Shown one piece after another: positions 1-8,140 of a stretch of DNA of 34,300 nt. The DNA comes from Pirellula sp. Lineage in GTDB: Bacteria > Planctomycetota > Planctomycetia > Pirellulales > Pirellulaceae. The notes under the pieces are model-generated. The model had not been told where the DNA came from. It saw only the letters and a program-made list of their open reading frames with translations, and made no database searches. The stretch lies in the NCBI GenBank assembly GCA_025459355.1, contig JALOQS010000008.1:1-34300 (forward strand), written 5' to 3'. The stretch's first letter is position 1. Every line of letters starts with the position of its first letter. The position numbers and the translations under genes are program-made.

Positions 1-1041
1 CCTGTCGCCCCCGAGGAGGTTCCTGTCTCGATGGTGTCATCACCCTCGTTGCAAGAAGCGGAGCGAATGCGTATCGCGCAAATGCAGAGTCATGAGTTGC
101 AGTCCATTCCACTCGGGCCTGCTTACGGCGAACCTCGATTATTGGAATCTCCCGTTGGTTGGAAAGCGGTACGACAAGAGTTGGCCAAGCATCTGGAAAC
201 ATGTGATTCGCTTCTAAAGCGAGGTGCTACACATAGTGCTCGAGCCGAGATATTGGTTGGTTTGCGAAAGTTATTTCGAACGATGGATCTTCATCGTGGC
301 GTTACGCATAGCGAAACCTGCTTTGAAGCGGCATTGATCGCCATGCGAGAAGAAGCTGACTTACATAACCTGAAGATGAGCCGAAGTGTGGCATCGATTG
401 TCGCGATGCACCAAACGCCTGCGTTAAAGAATCGCCCGCTCGATTCGGTAACCACAGAGCTCGCATGTCAACATTATCGAGCCTATGCTCGGTACCAATT
501 GACCCAAGCGGCCGACGGTCATATCTATGCGGCCGATCTGCTATATGCGTTGGGAAAAACACTGGAAAAAGATGCCGACCTCAATTCCGATCGCGCGCAG
601 CAATTACGCAGTCAAGCGGTTATATGCTACCAAACCTCGCTTCAATTGAGACCAAGTCAGCACCACGCATCCAATCAGTTAGGCTATGCGTTAATCCATC
701 TGGATCGCATTGAAGAAGCGTACGATGCTTTGCGGAGCTCGATCGAAACCAAACCCAATGCTCCAGCGTGGACAAACTTGGCCGAAATCTATCGACGACG
801 TGGTGCCGCGACGGAAGCTAGCTATGCCGTTCAGCAGGCTATGGCGCTCGGAGCGGAGCGAGGTGAGGACAAGCTAGATGTAACGCAAGTCGATCCGACG
901 GTCTTTGCGCAGTTCAGTCCCGCACTGAACGCTAATACAAGCACGATGCCGCAACCAACATCCGCAGTCCAAACTGCCCAGGGGCAGCCGCCAGCGCATA
1001 CGGCGAAGGCTAACAATTTCTTCACCAAAATGTTCCGATAA
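1..1041 (+). CDS. TPR-repeat protein, 5' end probably cut by the window
   Basis: The frame is open to base 1. The first ATG is at 31, preceded by an AGGAGG at 14-19, so a start there (336 aa) is possible. The in-frame upstream codons read as a Pro/Val/Glu-rich linker, however, and the protein may continue outside the window. The sequence is mostly helical. Around residues 195-265 of the ATG-31 version it shows TPR-like repeats (AVICYQTSLQLRPSQHHASN, then A-Y-ALRSSIETKPNAPAWTNLAEIYRRRGAATEA). The C-terminal 50 residues are Gln/Pro/Ala-rich and look disordered. The TAA stop overlaps the ATG of the polysaccharide export gene by one base (TAATG), so the two are co-translated. I infer a scaffold or accessory role in exopolysaccharide export or assembly; no enzymatic motif is visible. 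Confidence 0.75.
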   Translation, partial: PVAPEEVPVSMVSSPSLQEAERMRIAQMQSHELQSIPLGPAYGEPRLLESPVGWKAVRQELAKHLETCDSLLKRGATHSARAEILVGLRKLFRTMDLHRGVTHSETCFEAALIAMREEADLHNLKMSRSVASIVAMHQTPALKNRPLDSVTTELACQHYRAYARYQLTQAADGHIYAADLLYALGKTLEKDADLNSDRAQQLRSQAVICYQTSLQLRPSQHHASNQLGYALIHLDRIEEAYDALRSSIETKPNAPAWTNLAEIYRRRGAATEASYAVQQAMALGAERGEDKLDVTQVDPTVFAQFSPALNANTSTMPQPTSAVQTAQGQPPAHTAKANNFFTKMFR

Positions 1042-2285
1042 TGAACAAAGTCCGAGTGAGCGTAAACATGAAATTATTGCAGTTCTTCGTTCTCGTGGTT
1101 GTCTCTACGGGAGCACTCGGCGTCGTTCTGGGACAAGACTTCGGATACTCAGCGACAATCCCACAATACGAATCGACAAGCAATTGCCAAACGTGTTCTG
1201 TGCCGGGCACCTCCATTTCATCCGTTCAAATGGCTCCTCCCACTCAACCCATCGGGGTCACTTCGGGGGCTTGTCGACCGTGCATTACCGGTATCGATTG
1301 TGCAACGCCGTCGATTGGTGAGAAGCGTTGGGGAGATGCGTCATCAGTCAATTTCGAACCGTTGTGGCATGGTGAGTACATCGGACCGGTACGGCTCCCT
1401 GCAATGCTTGAGTATCGTGTGCGAGTCAATGATGAGCTCACATTTACTTACGTTCCGAAGCGGGATCAAGTCAATGTGGAGTATCGATTGATGGTGGGGG
1501 ACGTCATTGCGATAAGTTCCTCATCCGACGAGAGTCTCAGGCAAGAGAAGATTCAGGTGCAACCGGATGGTAAGATACATGTACGGATTCTGGAAGCACC
1601 CGTTGAGGCATCGGGCAAGACCATCACGCAGTTGCGAAGAGATTTGGAATCGCTCTACAAGAAGTATTTTGTTAGTCCAGCCATAAACATCGAACCAGTT
1701 ACATTGAACACTGCCCTTGCTGATTTGTTAGACGCGGTTAACGGACCGTTTGCGGCAGGAGGACGATTCTTCGTCGCAACGGTTAACCCTGATGGTCGGA
1801 TTCAGTTGCCAAGATTGGGTGGCATCTACGTGTTAGGAATGTCGCTTGAGGAGATTCGTCGTGAGGTTAATCTCCGATACGAGGAACGTGTTGTTGGCAT
1901 AGAAGTGGAGCCACGACTGACGCGACAAGCTCAGCATTTCGTGTTTGTATTCGGCAAGGTTGCCCAGCCGGGCCGCTTTGAATTACTGGGGCCGACAACA
2001 GCGCTCGGCGGACTAGCGCTCGCGGGTGGTCCGACTTTAGGTGCGAATACCAGACAAGTTGTCGTTATGCGGCGAGCCGAGGATTGGCGTTTGGTAGCGA
2101 CCATGCTTGATCTGCGCGGCGCTCAGCTAGGCAAGCGGCCGATTCCGTCGGATGAAATTTGGTTGCGAGATTCGGACTTGATCATTGTGCCCGATCAGCC
2201 CATCTCCCGAGCCAACGACGCAGCTCAGCAGATCTTTACCAATGGAGTATTTCGAGTCATCCCGTTCCAGATCCAAGCTCAATGA
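1041..2285 (+). CDS. Polysaccharide biosynthesis/export protein (Wza/SLBB family)
   Basis: This 414-aa protein has a hydrophobic N-terminal export signal (about residues 11-31). If the ATG at 1068 is used instead, the signal becomes a classical short one. A poly-export domain follows (about 125-220: YRVRVNDELTF, YRLMVGDVIAI, QVQPDGKIHVRI). A second beta-grasp stretch (VNPDGRIQLPRLGGIYV) and an SLBB-like segment (VFVFGKVAQPGRFELLGPTT, about 300-335) come next. Family members form the outer-membrane channel for capsule or exopolysaccharide. No Wzc-type kinase or glycosyltransferase is seen downstream, so the rest of the export system would be upstream or elsewhere. An unusual feature is a Cys-rich stretch just after the signal (C49-x-x-C52, C78-x-x-C81, C87), which could hold disulfides or a metal. 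The gene overlaps the TPR gene by one base. Confidence 0.85.
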   Translation: MNKVRVSVNMKLLQFFVLVVVSTGALGVVLGQDFGYSATIPQYESTSNCQTCSVPGTSISSVQMAPPTQPIGVTSGACRPCITGIDCATPSIGEKRWGDASSVNFEPLWHGEYIGPVRLPAMLEYRVRVNDELTFTYVPKRDQVNVEYRLMVGDVIAISSSSDESLRQEKIQVQPDGKIHVRILEAPVEASGKTITQLRRDLESLYKKYFVSPAINIEPVTLNTALADLLDAVNGPFAAGGRFFVATVNPDGRIQLPRLGGIYVLGMSLEEIRREVNLRYEERVVGIEVEPRLTRQAQHFVFVFGKVAQPGRFELLGPTTALGGLALAGGPTLGANTRQVVVMRRAEDWRLVATMLDLRGAQLGKRPIPSDEIWLRDSDLIIVPDQPISRANDAAQQIFTNGVFRVIPFQIQAQ

Positions 2286-2370
2286 TCTCGAACGGGGTGA
2301 CGTAGCATCTTGTGATTTCGCCTAAAGGGCTTAATCTAAACAAGACAACCACAACGAAGCGACATCATCG

Positions 2371-3507
2371 ATGACACAGTACAGCGTAGTTAAAGTCGAG
2401 ACCAAGCAGCAGCGACGCGAGTTCATGCAGCTCATTTGGCGACTTTATAAGAACGATCCGAACTGGATACCTCCCTTGCGAATGAATCAAGAGGAATTGG
2501 TCGGATTTAGACCGCATCCGTTCTACAACGACGCAACGTGTCAGCCCTTTATCGTGTTAAAGGATGGCGAAGTCGTTGGGCGAATTGTCGGGATCGTCAA
2601 CAACGGCCACAATCGTCGCTACAACGAAAAACGAGGCTTCTTTGGTTTCTTTGATTGCATCGATGATCAGCAAGCCGCCCATGCATTGTTTCAAGCTGCA
2701 TGCGATTATCTACGCGGGCAGGGAATGACAGACGTTCGTGGGCCGTGTAACCCGTCGTTGAATTACGAGATCGGAACGTTGGTCGAGGGGTTCGACACGC
2801 CACCCACGTTCATGATGACCTATAACTGGCCCTACTACGACAAGCTTATAACTAGCTTTGGGTTCAAAAAGACGCAGGATTTGTATGCGTTTGATGGCCA
2901 CATCAACATGCTCGATAACTTGGACCCCAAGCTAAAGTTTGTGATCGAAGAAGTGAAGAGGCGGTTTAACGTCACATTGCGGCCAGCCAGCCGAAGAAAA
3001 TTCGGAAAGGAAATCGAGCTGTTCCTCAACATTTATAACCAAGCTTTGCAGGCCACGTGGGGGTTTGTGCCGTTGACTGAAGCCGAGTCGAAAGCGATTG
3101 GGTTTTCTCTCAAATTCTTGATTGATCCCGCCGTAACTTCAATCATCGAGGTGGACGGTAAAGCGGTCGGTGTAGGGCTCGGGATGCCTGACTACAATCC
3201 GATCATCAAGAAGATCGATGGTCGATTATTTCCTTTTGGAGCGTTGCGATTGTTGTGGGAGCGGCGCAAACTCAAGAAGATACGCGTTATCAGCACCAAT
3301 GTCGTGCCCGAGTATCAACGCTGGGGATTGGGATTGGTCGCTTTAGAGAGAATGCTGCCCGATTGTTTAGCAAAGGGGATCGAAGAAGCCGAATTTTCAT
3401 GGGTCTTGGAAAGCAACGATCTCTCGCGAGGCTCATTAGAAAGAGCCGGAACGAAGCGATCCAAGACATACCGCCTGTACGATATGCCGCTCGCCCCAAC
3501 TAGTTAG
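2371..3507 (+). CDS. GNAT-like N-acyltransferase, substrate unknown
   Basis: A 378-aa soluble protein with no signal peptide. The fold looks like a duplicated GNAT. The N-terminal part has the strand/turn pattern FIVLKDGEVVGRIVGIVN (about 59-76). The C-terminal part has ITSIIEV-DGKAVGVGLGMPDYN-type strands and the segment VISTNVVPEYQRWGLGLVAL (about 311-330), which resembles the acetyl-CoA pyrophosphate-binding motif (Q/RxxGxG/A). It matches the large, poorly studied group of ~370-400-aa conserved bacterial GNAT-like proteins related to E. coli YghO. Substrate and pathway are not evident. It follows the export gene by 85 bp with no clear terminator and could share that transcript, or be independent. 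The ATG at 2371 is kept because the conserved N-terminus (VKVETKQQRREFMQL) begins directly after it. Confidence 0.7.
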   Translation: MTQYSVVKVETKQQRREFMQLIWRLYKNDPNWIPPLRMNQEELVGFRPHPFYNDATCQPFIVLKDGEVVGRIVGIVNNGHNRRYNEKRGFFGFFDCIDDQQAAHALFQAACDYLRGQGMTDVRGPCNPSLNYEIGTLVEGFDTPPTFMMTYNWPYYDKLITSFGFKKTQDLYAFDGHINMLDNLDPKLKFVIEEVKRRFNVTLRPASRRKFGKEIELFLNIYNQALQATWGFVPLTEAESKAIGFSLKFLIDPAVTSIIEVDGKAVGVGLGMPDYNPIIKKIDGRLFPFGALRLLWERRKLKKIRVISTNVVPEYQRWGLGLVALERMLPDCLAKGIEEAEFSWVLESNDLSRGSLERAGTKRSKTYRLYDMPLAPTS

Positions 3508-3685
3508 AGACGTCATTTTGAGGAATTGATGCGAGAAAGGATCCTCATCAGTTTCGATTTTCGACATGCTGCTTAGCCCCAGAGCAAGGGATTTACTGGT
3601 ATAGTTAATGAAAGCGGTGCCGTGTTTGCTCGCCAGAGTCACGGAGGCCGCATCCTCTCCACTCGTTTCTGAAGCCAAGGATGTT

Positions 3686-5056
3686 ATGAACGATACACTC
3701 GCACTGATACTCGCTGGCGGCAAAGGGACCCGGCTGGAACCTTTGACACGCGATCGAGCCAAACCCGCCGTTCCGTTCGGTGGTAATTACCGCATCATCG
3801 ATTTCGTACTTTCGAATTGCTTGAACAGCGGCCTTCGCAAGATGCTCATCATGACTCAGTACAAAGCCATGAGTTTGGATCGGCATATCGAATTAGGGTG
3901 GCGAAATTATTTCTGTCGCGATCTAAACGAGTACATCGACATCCTCCCACCGCAACAACGTATTGACGAGAGTTGGTATCAAGGGACAGCGGATGCCGTT
4001 TATCAGAACATCTATGCTATCGAGAAAGCCCGGCCGAACTACTTAGTTATCCTAGCCGGCGATCATATCTACAAGATGAACTATCGCTCGATGCTCGAGT
4101 ATCACAAACTCAAGCGAGCCGACCTAACCATTGGGGCGTTGTCCGTGGATTTGGAGTCGGCGAAAGAGTTCGGCGTCATGCAGATCGATGAAGAGCAGCG
4201 AATTATTGGATTCCAAGAAAAGCCACAACAGCTCCGAGCCGTTCCTGGCGATCCGACGCGCGCGCTAGCGTCGATGGGCATCTATATTTTCAATGCCCGC
4301 TTTCTGATGGAAAAACTTTGTCAGGACGCCAACGATCCCAAGAGTCATCACGACTTTGGCAAGAACATTATCCCGTCGATGATCCAAAGTCAACGAGTCT
4401 ACGCGTTTCCGTTCCAAGATGAAAATCGAAAAACAGAAGCATATTGGCGAGATGTCGGAACTCTCGATGCCTATTATGAATCCAACATGGATCTGGTAAG
4501 CATCGATCCTAAGCTGAATCTCTATGATGAATCATGGCCAATCCGTTCCTATCAACCGAATCTGCCTCCTCCCAAGTTTGTGTTTGGGTCGCGTGGTGAA
4601 AAGGATCGGACAGGCATGGCACTCGACTCCATCGTTTGTTCTGGGACGATCATCAGTGGTGGGAAAGTGGAACGCAGCGTGTTAAGCCCCCGAGTGCGAG
4701 TCAATTCCTACGCTCATGTTAGCGACAGCATTCTGTTCGAGGGTGTCGAGGTCGGTCGCAATTCAGTCGTTCGCAACACAATTGTGGATAAGCATGTGAA
4801 GATTCCCGCTGGGATGCAGATAGGTGTGGATCTGGAACTCGATCGTGCTCGTGGCTTTACCGTATCTCCCCGAGGAATTGTGACTGTTGCCAAGACGGAG
4901 GATTTGTCCCAGTTCGATCGCTTTACCCTTCGTGATCAGCAGTCCAGTCATGCTGCGATTCATGAACCGGGGCATACCGGACCGCACGCGACCCATTTGA
5001 GTAAATCGCCCGACAGGATCGTCAAATCGGAATCACTATTTCGAGAGAGAGAATGA
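3686..5056 (+). CDS. glgC: Glucose-1-phosphate adenylyltransferase (ADP-glucose pyrophosphorylase)
   Basis: The enzyme makes ADP-glucose from glucose-1-phosphate and ATP, the committed step of bacterial glycogen synthesis, in the cytoplasm. With the start at 3686 (AAGGA four bases upstream) it is 456 aa. The nucleotide-binding signature AGGKGTRLEPLTRDRAKPAV falls at residues 10-29, the catalytic Asp lies in AGDHIYKMNY (D126), the glucose-1-P lysine in FQEKP, and YWRDVGT is present. The C-terminal third is a left-handed beta-helix with hexapeptide-like repeats (SVLSPRVRVNSYAHVSDSIL), as usual for GlgC. A longer frame from 3608 would add 26 residues before the conserved start and is unlikely. 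The TGA overlaps the next gene's ATG (ATGA), coupling it to a diguanylate cyclase. The C-terminal ~40 residues (after TVAKTEDLSQFD) are a poorly conserved tail. Confidence 0.93.
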   Translation: MNDTLALILAGGKGTRLEPLTRDRAKPAVPFGGNYRIIDFVLSNCLNSGLRKMLIMTQYKAMSLDRHIELGWRNYFCRDLNEYIDILPPQQRIDESWYQGTADAVYQNIYAIEKARPNYLVILAGDHIYKMNYRSMLEYHKLKRADLTIGALSVDLESAKEFGVMQIDEEQRIIGFQEKPQQLRAVPGDPTRALASMGIYIFNARFLMEKLCQDANDPKSHHDFGKNIIPSMIQSQRVYAFPFQDENRKTEAYWRDVGTLDAYYESNMDLVSIDPKLNLYDESWPIRSYQPNLPPPKFVFGSRGEKDRTGMALDSIVCSGTIISGGKVERSVLSPRVRVNSYAHVSDSILFEGVEVGRNSVVRNTIVDKHVKIPAGMQIGVDLELDRARGFTVSPRGIVTVAKTEDLSQFDRFTLRDQQSSHAAIHEPGHTGPHATHLSKSPDRIVKSESLFRERE

Positions 5057-6123
5057 ATACACCGGTTATCTACTTGATGGTCGGAGTGTTGTTCGGAACA
5101 ACATTCTTAGCGATGGGAATAGCGATTGGGGTTTGGCTCACGAAACGTCCAGTCCACGATTTGGCATCGAGTCCACCCGAGACGATCGGATCATTCTCGC
5201 GCGAGGAAACTCAGCATCTGTTAAATGCATTGCGAAGCTTTGCTACTTGGACCTCCGATTTCGCCGGTGATTTTCATCGATATCGGGCCCAGATGAATGA
5301 TTTGTCGGTGAAAGCCGCAAATGAAAACTCGTTCAAAACCAAAGAAGATGTCAAAGGATTGCTGGGGCAGATTGTCGTCGCCAATCGCGAACTGCAATCG
5401 AGGCTTGAGAACGCAGAGAAAAAGCTTGAGCAGCAGACTCACGAGCTAGCGGGCTATCTCAACGAAGCACGCACCGACGGGTTGACTGGCCTAGCAAATC
5501 GTAGAGCATTCGATCAACGAATTGATGAATGTTATAAAAACTGGGTTGAACGCAAGCAGGTCTTTACCCTGGCTCTAATTGACATCGATCATTTCAAGAA
5601 AATCAACGACACCTACGGGCACCCTGCCGGCGATGCCGTTCTAAAAGAAGTTGCCAGTCGGCTTCGCGTTCAAGATGAAAGCTGTTTGCTCGTCGCTCGC
5701 TATGGCGGAGAAGAATTCGCGCTCTTGTTCGCCGCACCGTTAAACGCTGCAGCAGGAAAAATGGAATCGCTGCGTCGCGTGATCCAGGATAAAGCCATTT
5801 CGGCAGAAGGACAAACGATTCAAGTCACCATTTCTGTCGGCGTTTCGGAGATAACCACCGACGATCGCATCGCCAAAATCATTCGCAGAAGCGATGAAGC
5901 CCTTTACTCCGCGAAAATGTCGGGGCGAAATCGCGTCTTTGTCCACACAGGCAAGCTATGTGAGGTTTACGGTAATCCTGGTACTGCGCGACAAACCAGT
6001 GTCGCCATGGCCCACGCATCTGCGGCAGTAGGTAGCTTGGATGCAGATCCCACCAAAGAGTCTTTGCAGATGCAGCTATTGAATCGTCTCGATGAATTGC
6101 TAGCCGAAGAAAGACGAAAGTAA
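5053..6123 (+). CDS. Membrane-anchored diguanylate cyclase (GGDEF domain)
   Basis: The 356-aa protein is predicted to make cyclic di-GMP from two GTP at the inner membrane. It has one N-terminal transmembrane helix (about residues 5-29), then a linker and coiled coil (about 95-138, LQSRLENAEKKLEQQTHELA), which should give the dimer needed for catalysis. A GGDEF domain follows, starting at TDGLTGLANRRAF (141-153). The active-site loop is GGEEF (218-222) and the metal site is in ALIDIDHFKKIND. The inhibitory I-site (RxxD nine residues upstream) is replaced by E209-S-C-L212, so product inhibition by that site is not expected. No recognisable sensor domain is present. A ~60-residue tail ends in a Leu/Glu-rich helix. 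The start codon overlaps the glgC stop (ATGA) after a GAGAGAGA ribosome site, so both are made from one mRNA. Confidence 0.9.
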   Translation: MNTPVIYLMVGVLFGTTFLAMGIAIGVWLTKRPVHDLASSPPETIGSFSREETQHLLNALRSFATWTSDFAGDFHRYRAQMNDLSVKAANENSFKTKEDVKGLLGQIVVANRELQSRLENAEKKLEQQTHELAGYLNEARTDGLTGLANRRAFDQRIDECYKNWVERKQVFTLALIDIDHFKKINDTYGHPAGDAVLKEVASRLRVQDESCLLVARYGGEEFALLFAAPLNAAAGKMESLRRVIQDKAISAEGQTIQVTISVGVSEITTDDRIAKIIRRSDEALYSAKMSGRNRVFVHTGKLCEVYGNPGTARQTSVAMAHASAAVGSLDADPTKESLQMQLLNRLDELLAEERRK

Positions 6124-6134
6124 GTGTTGTATTC

Positions 6135-6155
6135 GCGAATGGTATGGCCGTTCGC
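6135..6155. terminator. Hairpin between convergent cyclase and M48 genes
   Basis: The arms GCGAATGG and CCGTTCGC form an 8-bp stem with one G-U pair and a TATGG loop, in the 35-bp gap between two convergent genes. A 10-bp perfect palindrome, ATTCGCGAAT, overlaps the left arm (6131-6140). Neither side has a T-run, so intrinsic termination is uncertain. Position between convergent genes is the main argument. Confidence 0.3.
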
Positions 6156-6158
6156 AGC

Positions 6159-6965
6159 TTAAACGAGGGCTTCACCTTTACCAAAGCGATAGTTGCTGCT
6201 CTCGTAGATCGAATTGGCGGTAGGAAGTTTCGCCGTTAATTCCGCCGCGCGGCGATCGTCGCTCGGATGTGTGGACGCCCACTCCGGAGTACCAGTCGAG
6301 CCTCCTTGCGCGAATCGTCCCCAAAACAGAGGCGCTTCGGTCGGATCGTATCCCGCCTTGGCCATGAGCATTAAGCCGATTTCGTCCGCTTCCGTTTCAT
6401 GTTTGCGGCTGTACGGTAGCAACAAACCATAGCGAGCTCCCGTTCCGAAAGCTTGCATCGCCAGCTGTTTGGTGGCAGGTGTTACATCGTTCATCATCCA
6501 ACCCAGCATTGTGCTGACGCCTGACACCCCTGCTTGTTGGCTCATACGTTCGGCACCATGATGGGCTATAGCGTGTGCGATTTCGTGACTCATGACGACG
6601 GCTAGTCCCGCCTCGTTTTGGCATGCCGGGATAATCCCTTCGTAAATCGCAACCTTGCCACCGGGTAAGCAGAAGGCGTTTTGCGTCTGGTCTGCCAGCA
6701 ACCTGAATTCCCACTGAAACTTGGGCTGGTTCGCTTCTGCGGCGATTCGCTGGCCGACTCGACTTACGATCTGTTGCCAATGTGCGTTTTGTGATGCAGG
6801 CACCGACTGCACTACATCGTTAAAGCTCTGTTGACCTAGTTGCATTTCTAGGGAGGTGGGAATCAATTTCAGCTGAGGTCTACCCGTGATCGGAGCGCTG
6901 CGACATCCACAGCAACCAAACATTGTGGCCGTTCCCGCTAGCAAAATTTCTCGTCGATTCGGCAT
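6159..6965 (-). CDS. M48-family zinc metalloprotease, exported lipoprotein candidate
   Basis: A 268-aa protein when started at the ATG at 6965. The zinc motif HEIAH is at residues 127-131 and the third-ligand region HETEADEIG at about 189-197, as in peptidase family M48 (the LoiP/BepA-like group that acts on misfolded envelope proteins). The N-terminus MPNRREILLAGTATMFGCCG carries an RR pair, a short hydrophobic stretch and Cys residues at 18, 19 and 21. It looks like a Tat-type or lipoprotein signal that would anchor the enzyme outside the cytoplasmic membrane. A longer frame opening at a TTG (7022) would place these residues internally and is rejected. The gene is monocistronic, convergent with the diguanylate cyclase 35 bp away. 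The substrate cannot be told from sequence. Confidence 0.85.
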   Translation of the reverse strand: MPNRREILLAGTATMFGCCGCRSAPITGRPQLKLIPTSLEMQLGQQSFNDVVQSVPASQNAHWQQIVSRVGQRIAAEANQPKFQWEFRLLADQTQNAFCLPGGKVAIYEGIIPACQNEAGLAVVMSHEIAHAIAHHGAERMSQQAGVSGVSTMLGWMMNDVTPATKQLAMQAFGTGARYGLLLPYSRKHETEADEIGLMLMAKAGYDPTEAPLFWGRFAQGGSTGTPEWASTHPSDDRRAAELTAKLPTANSIYESSNYRFGKGEALV

Positions 6966-7444
6966 GGTTTTCACCAAAGTTGGCAAGGGTTTCCACCAAA
7001 GTAAAGCCTGTAGTACCCTCAAAAGTACATCTCTAGCGAAACAAGTCGAGTCTGAGCAAGTTCAAAATTCAGCCATGAACTAGGTGTCTCAACGGACCGG
7101 GCGAGGCCCGTTTCGGACCAAAATTCCCTCCCCATAGCACAAAGCTCCGAGCAAAATCGCGCTTTGTCATTAGTCACGCTAATACAAAGGCCAAAAAAAT
7201 CCTTGCCCGGAGGGATTGCAGCGCAAGAATCAAGCTGCTCGGAAAGGGGGAGCGTAGGTTTTGGTCCAAAACTCAAGGTCAAAACGCCTTCGCACCCCCC
7301 CGAATGGTGGTGTGGTTTGAATTTTTCGGATTCGAATTGCCGAGCCGGTCGGTTCCAAGCAGACTGGATTGGGCAGGGACGCGAGTGCAAAAAGCTACCG
7401 AAAGGAGAATCGGCATTCATTTACTCGTAAGAACGTCCCGGTTC
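6966..7444. other. 479-bp intergenic region between divergent metalloprotease genes
   Basis: This should contain the promoters of both flanking genes, but I found no convincing -35/-10 pair. Visible elements are a short GC hairpin (CGGGC 7098-7102, loop GAG, GCCCG 7106-7110), an interrupted palindrome GTTTTGG-T-CCAAAAC (7258-7272), and two copies of TTTYGGWCCAAAA at 7111-7123 and 7259-7271. A strong ribosome-site-like AAAGGAGA lies at 7401-7408. An 88-codon open frame at 7164-7430 shows no recognisable protein features and is not called. Confidence 0.5.
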
Positions 7445-8131
7445 ATGGCAAACGTAGATAGAGCATACAACCATATTCGAAACGAACTGGCTCAAGTGGG
7501 CTTGCTCGCAGACGGTGTATACCTGGATGCGGTCGAGCTATGCATTTCTCATGAGAAGAGCGGTTGCGGCGGAGAGCGCGGCTACGTCTTTGAGTACGTA
7601 GGTCACTATGCAAAGCGTGGATACAAGCCTGGGGTGATCTATCTTCCTCGCGACTTACCGTATATTTCACACAAGCCTGGGCACACGTTGATGGACACGA
7701 TTCGCCACGAATATGCCCACGCGTGGTACTACATCGATCCCGGTTTCTTTCGTCAGGATTGGTTTGAGCACACCTTTGGGGCTCCTTACAGCAACGCATC
7801 TCCCGATCCATATCGCGCTTGGAGAAAAGAGCTAAAGCGTGACGACGACTACCAGAAGGGTAAGCTGCGGCGCAAGACTGACGGTGCGCGGCTCAATTAT
7901 TACTACACGCACCTGCTTCAAAACTTTATCACCGATTACGCGACCACCAACGCATCGGAGGATTTCGCGGAGACGTTTATGTTCTTCTTGAAGTACAGGA
8001 GATCGTTGGAGCGTTTTGCGAGCCGACCCGTCGTGTATCAAAAATTGCGAATGGTGGAGCGAGCGGTTGCCGTGGCAGCACGTCGTGCCAAGCAGTTTAC
8101 AGACCGCACTTATCGTCGCAGAACGGCTTAG
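7445..8131 (+). CDS. Putative zinc-binding metallopeptidase (HExxH)
   Basis: From the ATG at 7445 the protein is 228 aa. It has no signal peptide or membrane helix. The motif RHEYAHAWY places the zinc-binding HExxH at residues 88-92. A downstream acidic segment, TNASEDFAETFMFFLKYR (about 168-185), resembles the third-ligand/helix region (EDxAExF) of the 'putative zinc-binding metallopeptidase' group. Substrate unknown. The start is ambiguous. The only strong ribosome-site-like sequence, AAAGGAGA at 7401-7408, is too far upstream of 7445. In frame after it come only ATC (7409) and ATT (7415), both rare start codons, before the ATG. An ATG at 7304 would add 47 unconserved-looking residues. The gene ends three bases from the convergent fliF stop. 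Confidence 0.75.
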   Translation: MANVDRAYNHIRNELAQVGLLADGVYLDAVELCISHEKSGCGGERGYVFEYVGHYAKRGYKPGVIYLPRDLPYISHKPGHTLMDTIRHEYAHAWYYIDPGFFRQDWFEHTFGAPYSNASPDPYRAWRKELKRDDDYQKGKLRRKTDGARLNYYYTHLLQNFITDYATTNASEDFAETFMFFLKYRRSLERFASRPVVYQKLRMVERAVAVAARRAKQFTDRTYRRRTA

Positions 8132-8140
8132 ACGCTAAGC
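8126..8140. terminator. Perfect inverted repeat formed around two convergent stop codons
   Basis: GCTTAG-ACG-CTAAGC is a perfect 6-bp stem with a 3-base loop. Each arm contains the TAG stop of one of the two convergent genes (metallopeptidase + strand, fliF - strand). No T-run follows on either side, so it may be a weak bidirectional terminator or chance. Confidence 0.25.

Noticed and set aside
3608-3685. Longer GlgC start at 3608
   Set aside because: Adds 26 residues before the conserved nucleotide-binding start, while ATG 3686 has AAGGA at proper distance.
7164-7430. 88-codon open frame on the plus strand before the metallopeptidase
   Set aside because: No domain, no signal peptide, atypical composition and no ribosome site; treated as non-coding.
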